A stretch of 64,000 bases of DNA from NCBI RefSeq assembly GCF_048263965.1, contig NZ_JBLXDO010000024.1, forward strand, positions 4,573 to 68,572. The letters run 5' to 3'. The DNA is from Ferrimonas sp048263965 (GTDB lineage Bacteria > Pseudomonadota > Gammaproteobacteria > Enterobacterales > Shewanellaceae). Positions 57,007 to 64,000 of the stretch are shown here, piece after piece. The translations under genes were made by a program, and so were the position numbers. Under the pieces are notes generated by a model, which worked only from the letters and a program-made list of their open reading frames with translations, did no database searches and was not told the origin of the DNA. Numbering within the stretch: the stretch's first letter is position 1; every line of letters starts with the position of its first letter.

Positions 57007-58148
57007 GGCAGGGCGTCCCGATACAGCTTCATCAGCCGCTTCAGCTGGCGCTCTTCCTGATGCACCGCATCGGCCACCGCCTGATCAAACAGCGGGTGGT
57101 AGAGCAGATGGTTGGAGTAGGTCCAGCAGGGCTCAAAGCCCCGGGCCAGTTTGTGCTCTCCCTGGGCACCGGCATCAAACAGGGACAGGCCGTTATCGAT
57201 GCAGTAGTCGATCCCCTGGTAGTAACACAGCTCGAAGTGCAGTCCCCGGTGCTCCTTGAGGCTGCCCCAGTAGCGGCCATAGAGGGCATCCTCCCCCTTG
57301 AAATAGAGTGCGGCGGCAAACCACTGGCTCTGCTTCGTCTCCCTGGCCATCACCAGCACAGAGGTGTTGGGCAGGCGTCGGTGAAGTTCCTGGAAGAAGG
57401 CCAGATTGAGGTAGCCAAAGTGGCTTGAGCGTTTGGCATAGGTGTGTTGATAACACGCGAGAAACTGCCGCCAATGCTCGTCGGTGATCCGGGCCCCTTC
57501 GAATCGCTCGATCACCAGATCCGCGCAACCCTTGCGCTCCTTGAGGATGGTTTTGCGTTTACGTGCCGTCAGTGTGGCAAGAAACGCGTCGAAGCTGCCA
57601 TAGTCCCGGTTGTGCCAGCGGAACTGGATGTCCTTGCGCTGACGCCAGCCCTGGCGCACCAGTTTGTCGGACAGCGTCTTATGGGGAAACAGCCACTGCA
57701 TGCCGGAGAGCCCCAACTCCTGCCCCTGCTCTTTGAGGCTGTCCGACAGAGTCATCAGCAGCCACTCCTGGTCCACATCATCCGCCACCCCCAGTCTGGG
57801 GCCGGTCACCGGGGTAAAGGGGACGGCATTGATCCACTTGGGGTAGTAGTCCAGCCCATGGGCTTCATAGGCTCGGGCCCAGCTCCAGTCGAATACATAC
57901 TCGCCGAAGGAGTGCAGTTTGATGTAGCCGGGCAGGGCGGCGACCAGGCGTTGTTCCTGTTCAACCAGCAGATGCAGGGGCTTCCAGCCGCTGCTTTTGC
58001 CCACGCTGCCGCTGATCTCCAGTGCGGCCAGAAACCCATGACGCAGGAAGGGCTGGTCGCCGGGAAACAGGGCATCCCAGCTTTGGGCATCAATCTTGTC
58101 GATGGCGTCGAGCCATTTGTGGGTGAAGGGGCCACAGTCCCTGGCCAT
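56991..58148 (-). CDS. FemAB-like GNAT-family acyltransferase (DUF482)
   Basis: A 385-residue protein with the layout of the FemAB_like/DUF482 group: SWDALFPGDQPFLRHGFL at the start, GYIKLHSFGEYVFDWSWA, the KDIQFRWHNRDYGSFDAFLA segment and a C-terminal GNAT-type core (HFELCYYQGIDYCIDNGL, and FDAGAQGEHKLARGF). The family is thought to act in cell-wall or lipid-linked amino-acyl transfer, but no substrate is proven. It is cytosolic by sequence. Confidence 0.85.
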   Translation of the reverse strand: MARDCGPFTHKWLDAIDKIDAQSWDALFPGDQPFLRHGFLAALEISGSVGKSSGWKPLHLLVEQEQRLVAALPGYIKLHSFGEYVFDWSWARAYEAHGLDYYPKWINAVPFTPVTGPRLGVADDVDQEWLLMTLSDSLKEQGQELGLSGMQWLFPHKTLSDKLVRQGWRQRKDIQFRWHNRDYGSFDAFLATLTARKRKTILKERKGCADLVIERFEGARITDEHWRQFLACYQHTYAKRSSHFGYLNLAFFQELHRRLPNTSVLVMARETKQSQWFAAALYFKGEDALYGRYWGSLKEHRGLHFELCYYQGIDYCIDNGLSLFDAGAQGEHKLARGFEPCWTYSNHLLYHPLFDQAVADAVHQEERQLKRLMKLYRDALPYKAL

Positions 58149-58287
58149 AATTGCTCCATCAGGTGATTGTCCCGAAGCCTGGCCCTGTCAGGCAGAGGCA
58201 ATCGGGCAGGAGTGGGTGCAGATACGTACCCCAAAAGTTAGCACTCCCTAACCCTGTCTGTCAGCCAGAGCGGCGGCACGGGGGCAT

Positions 58288-58314
58288 TAAAAAGGGGACT
58301 CCTAGGAGTCCCCT
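58288..58314 (-). terminator. Terminator after sstT
   Basis: GGGGACTCC pairs with GGAGTCCCC around a 2-nt loop; on the minus strand T residues follow (AAAAA on the plus strand). Confidence 0.88.
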
Positions 58315-58332
58315 CATCATCAACCGGACAGG

Positions 58333-59553
58333 TTAACCGGCCTTGCGCTCTGCTTCACGGCAGGCAGCGGCGGTGAAGATCACGTCGGTGGAGCTGTTCA
58401 GGGCAGTTTCCGCAGAGTCCTGAATCACACCGATGATGAAGCCAACGGCCACCACCTGCATCGCCACATCATTGGAGATGCCGAACAGGCTGCAGGCCAG
58501 AGGGATCAGCAGCAGTGAACCACCGGCTACACCGGAGGCACCACAGGCGGACACCGCGGCAACGATGGAGAGCAGCAGGGCGGTGGGCAGGTCTACCTGC
58601 ACGCCCATGGTGTGCACGGCGGCCAGGGTCAGTACGGTGATGGTGATGGCAGCACCGGCCATGTTGATGGTGGCCCCCAGAGGGATGGACACGGAGTAGG
58701 TGTCCTCGTGGAGGTCCAGGCGCTTACACAGGTCCATGTTCACCGGCACGTTGGCGGCAGAGCTGCGGGTGAAGAAGGCGGTCACGCCGCTTTCACGCAG
58801 ACACTGGAACACCAGAGGGAAGGGGTTCTGGCGCGTCTTCACGTAGACAATGGAGGGGTTAACCACCAGGGCGATAAAGGCCATGGCGCCCAGCAGGACC
58901 GCCAGCAGGTGGGAGTATCCCCCCAGGGCGTCGAAGCCGGTGGTGGCGATGGTGTTGGCCACTAGACCGAAGATGCCGATGGGGGCAAAGCGAATCACCA
59001 CTTTCACGATGCTGGTGATCCCTTCGGAGACATCGTGGAACACCTGCTTGGTGGCGTCGGTGGCTTTGTGCAGTGCCAGACCCAGGGCGATACCCCAAGC
59101 CAGAATGCCGATGAAGTTGCCTGTCATCAGGGCGTTCACCGGGTTGTCGACCACCTTGAACAGCAGGGTGTTCAATACTTCGGTGATCCCTTCCGGTGGG
59201 GCAACGGTGGCGTTGTTGGTCACCAGGGCCAGGGTGGTTGGGAACATGAAGCTCAGCACGACCGCCGTCAGAGAGGCGGCGAAGGTGCCAAACAGGTAGA
59301 GCATGATGATCGGTTTCATGTTGGTGTGCTCTCCACGCTTCTGATTAGCGATGGAGGAGGCCACCAGGATGAATACCAGGATCGGAGCCACTGCCTTCAG
59401 GGCGGACACGAACAGGCCGCCGAGGAAGCTTACGGACTTGGCGCTTTCTGGTGCCACCACGGCCAGGCCGACACCGGCGAGGATACCCACCAGGATCTGC
59501 AGGACCAGGCTGCCGCTTGCGATTTTCTTAAGTAGAGATTGTTGATTGCTCAT
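58333..59553 (-). CDS. sstT: Sodium:serine/threonine symporter SstT
   Basis: A 406-residue inner-membrane carrier of the DAACS family that takes up serine and threonine with Na+. It matches E. coli SstT: LKKIASGSLVLQILVGILAG at the start, FFTRSSAANVPVNMDLC (serine-rich loop) and IPLGATINMAGAAITITVL. About eight transmembrane helices and re-entrant loops are present. It is a lone gene divergent from the cupin. Confidence 0.95.
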   Translation of the reverse strand: MSNQQSLLKKIASGSLVLQILVGILAGVGLAVVAPESAKSVSFLGGLFVSALKAVAPILVFILVASSIANQKRGEHTNMKPIIMLYLFGTFAASLTAVVLSFMFPTTLALVTNNATVAPPEGITEVLNTLLFKVVDNPVNALMTGNFIGILAWGIALGLALHKATDATKQVFHDVSEGITSIVKVVIRFAPIGIFGLVANTIATTGFDALGGYSHLLAVLLGAMAFIALVVNPSIVYVKTRQNPFPLVFQCLRESGVTAFFTRSSAANVPVNMDLCKRLDLHEDTYSVSIPLGATINMAGAAITITVLTLAAVHTMGVQVDLPTALLLSIVAAVSACGASGVAGGSLLLIPLACSLFGISNDVAMQVVAVGFIIGVIQDSAETALNSSTDVIFTAAACREAERKAG

Positions 59554-59826
59554 AATTTGCCTAACGCATTATTTTTATCTTGGACGGACAGGCCGCCAGA
59601 GCGGGGAATTTTGGCAATTTTCCTTGCGTCATGTCCACCCGGATTCGATATTTGATTGATCTTAATCGACACTATTTGGCTATGAATTAACTTAAACAAC
59701 TCATTCTTATGATTTAATGCTTCAAACTTATGCTTTGGTCCGATCTCTTAGCCAAAACTCCTTATCTGTAAGGGGGATAGGGTCTTTGGGCTAAAATGTG
59801 ACAGGGGCGTAAACGGATGGTGAATT

Positions 59827-60150
59827 GTGAATAACCTGCTAACTGAAATTCCCGAAAACTTAACAGATGAAGTGTTTCAGACCATCATCGAGAATAAAGG
59901 GGTGAAAATTGAAAGAATTACCTCCCTTGGGCAGGTGACGCCAGAGGGTCAGTGGTACGATCAAGCCCAAAACGAGTGGGTGGTGCTGCTGAAGGGGCGT
60001 GCCCGGTTGATGTTCGACGATGGCCGGGAACAAAACCTGGAGGCAGGCGACCATGCCTGGCTGCCTTCGGGCTGCAAGCACAGGGTCAGCTGGACCGATC
60101 CCGGGCAGCCGACGCTGTGGCTGGCGGTGCACTGGCCGGTGGCCAAGTGA
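59827..60150 (+). CDS. Cupin-domain protein
   Basis: A 107-residue single cupin: NEWVVLLKGRARLMFDDGRE is motif 1 (no full histidine set), and GDHAWLPSGCKHRVSWT is motif 2 with the retained His residues. The start is a GTG at 59827. The metal site therefore seems partial. Function unknown. A 75-bp gap leads to the TerB gene. Confidence 0.85.
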   Translation: MNNLLTEIPENLTDEVFQTIIENKGVKIERITSLGQVTPEGQWYDQAQNEWVVLLKGRARLMFDDGREQNLEAGDHAWLPSGCKHRVSWTDPGQPTLWLAVHWPVAK

Positions 60151-60225
60151 GCGGTCAAACCGGTTCGAGGAACCAGTTTCACTCTGCCGGGGTCCAAAAC
60201 TGCAATAACACAGGAGTTTCTGCCC

Positions 60226-60663
60226 ATGATAAGTCGTCTTAAATCTCTGTTTTCTGACCAGGGCTCCGTGACTGAGGAGCTGAACGTCGAGCTGGCCAGC
60301 ACCGCGCTGCTGCTGGAGGTGGCCCGGGCCGACTCCCAGATCAGCCACGAGGAGAAGGAGGCGGTTTGGCACCTGGTCAAGGGGCTGCACCAGTTGTCCG
60401 ACCGGGAAGCCCGGGACCTCATCGAGGAGGCGCTGATCCAGACCGAACAGGCCAACTCCATCCACAACTTCACCAATGTGGTGAAGAAGAACCTGCACCT
60501 CAAGCAGAAGATCAAGTTGATTGAGGGACTGTGGCGGGTGGCCTACGAGGATGATGAACTCGATCCCCATGAAGAGGCGATGATCCGCAAGGTGAGCGAT
60601 CTGCTCTATCTGCGTCACAGCGAATTTATTCAGGCCAAGCTGGCGGTCACCGGCGAGCACTGA
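60226..60663 (+). CDS. TerB-family protein
   Basis: A 145-residue all-helical protein of the TerB/DjlA-like superfamily: VELASTALLLEVARADSQIS and WRVAYEDDELDPHEEAMIRK contain the acidic D-x-x-x-D/E-x-x-E patterns typical of the metal-binding helices. The N-terminal MISRLKSLFS is amphipathic. No other ter gene is near, so tellurite resistance is not implied. Confidence 0.87.
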   Translation: MISRLKSLFSDQGSVTEELNVELASTALLLEVARADSQISHEEKEAVWHLVKGLHQLSDREARDLIEEALIQTEQANSIHNFTNVVKKNLHLKQKIKLIEGLWRVAYEDDELDPHEEAMIRKVSDLLYLRHSEFIQAKLAVTGEH

Positions 60664-60726
60664 TCTCCACCTTGAGTCGCCGACCCGCCTCCCCCATAAT
60701 GCCTGGCTTCAATCTATGGGGGCGGT

Positions 60727-61470
60727 ATGAGCGGCGAAACAGTTCTGTTTGATGGTAAAGATGAGTGGGGCCAGGTGCGGGTTATTGAGCAGGGGCCACA
60801 CCGTATCCTCAGTTTCGGCCCGGCCGATGAGCAGAGCCGTATCCTCACCAAACAGCCTTGGGTGCTTCAGCATGACTACACCCGGGCGATGATGCTCTCC
60901 CTGTTGTTCTGTCAGCCCAAGCGTGCCCTGGTACTCGGAGTGGGCGGTGGCTGCCTTATCTCCGCCCTGGCCACTGCGGTCAAGGGGATCAAGATCACCG
61001 GGGTTGAACTGCGTCCCCTGGTTACCGAGATGGCCCTGACCCATTTCCGCCTGCCTCGCAGCAAGCGCATCGAGCTGGTTCATCAGGAGGGCGCCGCCTT
61101 CCTGGCCGAGGGTAAACACAAGCGGGTGGACCTGCTGTTTACCGATCTCTATGGCGCCGACGCCGTCGACGATGTGCAGCTTAATGAGCGTTTTATCGAT
61201 GACGCCGCGGTCTTGCTGAAGGAGGATGGCATGCTGGTGCTCAACTGCTGGGAGGAGCACCGTTACCACGAGGGCCTCAACCGCGCCCTGGCTCGTCACT
61301 TCCCTGTCTGTCACAGTTGCCCCACTGCCGATGGCAACCTGGTGATTCTGGCGGGGCGCACGCCACTGACTCAATCCCTGGCCCAACTGCGGGAAAAGGC
61401 CCAGCAGCTCTCTCCTAAACTGGGGTACGCTCTGGTCGACAGCCTGGGTCGGTTGGAACCCTGGGATTGA
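60727..61470 (+). CDS. Spermidine synthase-like methyltransferase-fold protein
   Basis: A 247-residue protein with a Rossmann fold like the spermidine synthases: ALVLGVGGGCLISALA (motif I), GVELRPLVTEMAL (acidic strand) and DLLFTDLYGAD (catalytic-type Asp pair). The family is often mis-named polyamine aminopropyltransferase; the substrate here is unknown. It is separated by 63 bp from the TerB gene upstream. Confidence 0.85.
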   Translation: MSGETVLFDGKDEWGQVRVIEQGPHRILSFGPADEQSRILTKQPWVLQHDYTRAMMLSLLFCQPKRALVLGVGGGCLISALATAVKGIKITGVELRPLVTEMALTHFRLPRSKRIELVHQEGAAFLAEGKHKRVDLLFTDLYGADAVDDVQLNERFIDDAAVLLKEDGMLVLNCWEEHRYHEGLNRALARHFPVCHSCPTADGNLVILAGRTPLTQSLAQLREKAQQLSPKLGYALVDSLGRLEPWD

Positions 61471-61591
61471 TTGTCGCACTGACCTGCTGATTGCGTTGAT
61501 GGACCCGTGTTTTTGGGCTAGAACTAGTTGGCTCGCCGACGGATTTGGCGAGCGCCACTGAGGTTCACTCAATACGGACAGGAGGTCTGTT

Positions 61592-62587
61592 ATGCACGCC
61601 AAATGGTGGTACGTTAAACCCAATCTGATCGATGGCTACGGCCCGCTTCTTCCCCCCTCAACACCCATGGCAGACGGAGATCAGCGCTATTTCCGCGACG
61701 CCAACAAACTGCGCCTGACCGTCGAGGGCGCCTGGGTCAGGGACGATAAGGATGGCTGGCCCAAGGGCAGCAACGATCTGGTGATCGCCAGTCGTTTCCG
61801 CATTGGCAAAAAGCCCCCCATCACCAAACTTCATCTCTACAAGCCGGATGTGCCGGAGAAAACCTGGGAGCCGGTGGCGTTCCACCCGGAGATCTTCGCC
61901 ACCAATGACTTTCGTGAGGCCGATGGTGAGATCGCCCTGCAGCTGAACATCTACGACGAAGATGGTCTGCGGGATGATGCCCAGCAACAGCTCAATCAGG
62001 CCCTGGATGGGTCAACCAGCGCCTTTGCCCTGGCGTTTCCGGTGTTTGCTCCCTACGCCAGCCTCACCGCCGGAGTCGGCAAGGCGATGGCGGCCCTGGT
62101 GGATAAACTGGATGAGCACGATGAGCTGATCAAGGGCAAGATTCGGCTGTCGGCGAACAAGCCGGCGAATCAGCCCTTCGATCATCTGCAGCCCGGGTTG
62201 TTGGTGTGCTTCGCCTCGGACGTGGACGCCTCCTCCCTGCTGTTGGGGTCGGACCGCAAGATCTACTATCAGGATCAGGGCAGCCACAAGCTCTATCAGG
62301 AGAAGAGCTACTGCGTGATCCGCATCGACAGGGACGGCCCCAGTGCGCCTGAGTTTGAGATCAATCAGAGCATGGCCACCCTGCTGACCGAGATAGAGCT
62401 GGGTAAGGGCAGCAAGGGGACTCAGGCCCTGGTGCACCTGAGGGAAACCCTGGAGGCCTACACCACCTTCAAACGGCTCAAGCGCCACAACGAACTTCAG
62501 GGCAAGGCCAGTCGCAGTGAGGAGGAGAATCAGTTGCTCGACGAGCTCAAGTCCGATCCCAAGCTGGCGCCCTACATCGGCAGTTAG
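61592..62587 (+). CDS. Protein of unknown function (331 residues)
   Basis: No family is recognised. The N-terminal half looks beta-rich (ITKLHLYKPDVPEKTWEPV; EIALQLNIYDEDGL), a stretch AFPVFAPYASLTAGVGKAM (about 148-166) is mildly hydrophobic, and the C-terminus is charged and helical (LKRHNELQGKASRSEEENQ). There is no signal peptide. A strong AGGAGG ribosome site lies before the ATG, and a clear terminator follows the stop, so the gene is real and monocistronic. Confidence 0.8.
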   Translation: MHAKWWYVKPNLIDGYGPLLPPSTPMADGDQRYFRDANKLRLTVEGAWVRDDKDGWPKGSNDLVIASRFRIGKKPPITKLHLYKPDVPEKTWEPVAFHPEIFATNDFREADGEIALQLNIYDEDGLRDDAQQQLNQALDGSTSAFALAFPVFAPYASLTAGVGKAMAALVDKLDEHDELIKGKIRLSANKPANQPFDHLQPGLLVCFASDVDASSLLLGSDRKIYYQDQGSHKLYQEKSYCVIRIDRDGPSAPEFEINQSMATLLTEIELGKGSKGTQALVHLRETLEAYTTFKRLKRHNELQGKASRSEEENQLLDELKSDPKLAPYIGS

Positions 62588-62608
62588 CATCGTCTTTCAC
62601 TGACCCAG

Positions 62609-62633
62609 AGGGCGCCGGCAGGCGCCCTTTTTT
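62609..62633 (+). terminator. Terminator after the 61592 gene
   Basis: GGGCGCC pairs with GGCGCCC around a GGCA loop and is followed by TTTTTT. Confidence 0.93.
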
Positions 62634-62684
62634 GCCCTTGGTGAGGGTGTTACTCTGGAGCCAGGCTGGTTAAAGGGAAACGAG

Positions 62685-62960
62685 ATGACACCAAACTATT
62701 CCATCATTAAGCAGGTAACCCTGGGCTGGCTGGCCTTCTGCTACCTCATCTCCCTGGCGCTGATTCCCATCTTCCCCTTTGTGACCGTGGGCTTCAGTCT
62801 GCCCATCGCCCTGATGATCATCTTCCTAAGCCCCATCCTCTTTGTCGTTCAGGGGGTACTCATCGGTGCCATGGTGTGGCTGGGATTGACCATGCTGGGT
62901 TTCCTGGCGGGGGTTATGGGAAAGCGAGAGACCCTTAATCGCTCTTTGGGCCTGAGGTAA
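62685..62960 (+). CDS. Small membrane protein of unknown function
   Basis: A 91-residue product with three hydrophobic stretches (about 12-33, 36-55 and 57-79), ending in a charged tail (GKRETLNRSLGLR). No family is recognised. A GGGAAACGAG region precedes the ATG, only a modest ribosome site. It is convergent with the secreted-protein gene at 62980. Confidence 0.6.
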   Translation: MTPNYSIIKQVTLGWLAFCYLISLALIPIFPFVTVGFSLPIALMIIFLSPILFVVQGVLIGAMVWLGLTMLGFLAGVMGKRETLNRSLGLR

Positions 62961-62979
62961 GCAGCAGGGCAGGGGAAAG

Positions 62980-63549
62980 TTACAGGCGGGTGCTGCTCTC
63001 GATATCGGCAAGGAAGCCGACCTCTTTCAGATAGACGAGTTTTATTCTGTCGCACTTGGCGACAAGCTCATTGGCTGCTTTCAGGGTGTTTATGACCTTG
63101 CGCATGTTGTTTCTGCCGGCTTTGTAGTCTTGGTATTTATCCTCGTCATAACAGTAATCGGCCAGCTTTTCCCAAAGGTCACGGGATTTTTTCAGGCCTT
63201 TGGACACCTGCAATGCCCTTTTGCGAAGCTTGGCGAAGGTGTCTGCCTGTGAAAACAGCTCTTGGCGATACTGCTCAATAACCGGTGTCATCTTGTCGGG
63301 ACTGTTTTGCCAGGCTTGGGTTAACTGCTGCCCGGAGAAGTTCTCCGACAGAAACTCAAACTCCTGGTGGCGATCCAGCCGGTCGTTGAAGTCAGTCGAG
63401 AGGTCGTTGTACCTCCGTTCGTACTTCTTGTAGAGTTCGGTGCCGGTATTCCAGTTTTTGTCCGTGCAGTAAACACCCCCCCAGGAAGGGAAGGTGAAAA
63501 TCATCGCCATCAAGGCCATGATGCCCAGTAGGCTCCCTCTCATACTCAA
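62980..63549 (-). CDS. Secreted protein of unknown function
   Basis: The 189-residue product has a signal peptide (MSMRGSLLGIMALMAMIFTF, cut after SWGG) and a largely helical, charged mature part with Cys28 (VYC), a Cys in ADYCYDEDKYQDY and one in VAKCDRIKLVYLK. No family is recognised. Confidence 0.72.
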   Translation of the reverse strand: MSMRGSLLGIMALMAMIFTFPSWGGVYCTDKNWNTGTELYKKYERRYNDLSTDFNDRLDRHQEFEFLSENFSGQQLTQAWQNSPDKMTPVIEQYRQELFSQADTFAKLRKRALQVSKGLKKSRDLWEKLADYCYDEDKYQDYKAGRNNMRKVINTLKAANELVAKCDRIKLVYLKEVGFLADIESSTRL

Positions 63550-63704
63550 ATACCTAGTCGATGTTTTTCCCCTATTCTACGGCAAAACTCAGCGGCTTAT
63601 ACCGCCGCAGATCACCCTCTGTTTCATGGGCAGTCGGCTACTGGCCTATTGGAAAGCGCTGACCTCGGGGCTGTCCTGGGGTGGGGTCGAGAAATAAAAA
63701 AATC

Positions 63705-63726
63705 CGGAGCCAGGCTCCGGATTTTG
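63705..63726 (-). terminator. Terminator of the gene at the right edge
   Basis: ATCCGGAGCC pairs with GGCTCCGGAT. On the minus strand it ends in a T7 run (A7 on the plus strand), 53 bp after the stop of the gene at 63779. Confidence 0.85.
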
Positions 63727-63778
63727 CGTTAAGAGAATTGAACCTCCCTGTTCAAGCCCGTTCTCTTAGACCTTGCTC

Positions 63779-64000
63779 TTACACTTTGCGAATGCCCACA
63801 GGGACACCATGACGGCAGGTGGAGCCGAAGGTGCGATCCCGGTAGAGGCTGGCGCCCTTACGGGTGGGGTCGACTACGTTGAAGGGGTTGGGGTTGATGC
63901 CGCCGCCACGCTCCGGCTGACCGGCGATCTCGGTGCCATCGATGCTGATGGTCTGGGCGCCGAACTGGCTGTGGCCGAAGCCGATGCCGACGGAGATGGT
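63779..64000 (-). CDS. C-terminal end of a putative molybdopterin-dependent oxidoreductase (partial)
   Basis: Only 73 codons before the stop are in the window; the gene continues past the right edge. The end reads GFGHSQFGAQTISIDG, then INPNPFNVVDPTRKGA and CRHGVPVGIRKV. This resembles the C-terminal domain of DMSO-reductase-family enzymes of the tetrathionate/arsenate reductase type, but I matched only the general pattern, so the identity is tentative. The frame is uninterrupted from 64000 to the TAA at 63781-63779. Confidence 0.5.
   Translation of the reverse strand, partial: TISVGIGFGHSQFGAQTISIDGTEIAGQPERGGGINPNPFNVVDPTRKGASLYRDRTFGSTCRHGVPVGIRKV

Noticed and set aside
63494..63697. A 67-codon frame on the plus strand
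   Set aside because: It overlaps the signal-peptide region of the minus-strand gene and lacks a ribosome site.

Overview
The window is 64 kb of GC-rich, gene-dense chromosome from a gammaproteobacterium. Protein matches by eye and gene order (gcvR-bcp, dapA-bamC, rne/rluC back to back, gltA divergent from sdhCDAB-sucABCD, an H-NOX/kinase pair, napFDABC) point to a marine Alteromonadales of the Shewanella/Ferrimonas type. The genus is an inference. No rRNA, tRNA or CRISPR array was seen.

Layout. 0-3 kb: the 5' part of bcp with gcvR, divergent from dapA-bamC. 3-13 kb: a DUF3360 membrane protein behind a long AT-rich gap, astB, topA, ribB under an FMN riboswitch, cysB and queD. 13-20 kb: a mainly plus-strand stretch for redox and signal sensing, with a small lipoprotein, an MsrB-MsrA fusion, H-NOX with a hybrid histidine kinase, a DUF2780 protein, a chemoreceptor and two membrane microproteins. 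20-29 kb: a protein tyrosine phosphatase, a 246-bp MITE-like element placed at the stop codon of a thioredoxin/DsbD-like gene, rne with very repetitive tail regions, rluC and a HAD phosphatase. 28-39.9 kb: gltA divergent from the TCA block sdhCDAB-sucABCD. 39.9-42.1 kb: an AT-rich islet with a degenerate IS200/IS605-type element, a Crp/Fnr-like regulator and an EAL protein with a degenerate catalytic loop. 42-48 kb: a beta-carbonic anhydrase, secreted proteins, a TPR-TonB protein, and an Old Yellow Enzyme with a TetR regulator that share an operator. 48-52.5 kb: napFDABC behind a perfect FNR box. 52.6-64 kb: small housekeeping and conserved unknown genes, sstT, and at the right edge the 3' end of a gene that resembles a molybdopterin reductase.

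How the genes fit together. The central block encodes a contiguous half of the TCA cycle (citrate synthase, succinate dehydrogenase, 2-oxoglutarate dehydrogenase E1/E2, succinyl-CoA synthetase). The periplasmic nitrate reductase, the FNR box, the redox proteins and the possible terminal reductase fit a facultative anaerobe with flexible respiration. H-NOX/kinase, the MCP and the EAL protein show investment in sensing.

I found no defence island, prophage, secretion system or biosynthetic cluster. The best leads are the TTA-flanked MITE that sits on a stop codon, the AT-rich EAL/Crp islet, the two microproteins, the hybrid kinase paired with H-NOX, and the signal-peptide TPR-TonB protein.
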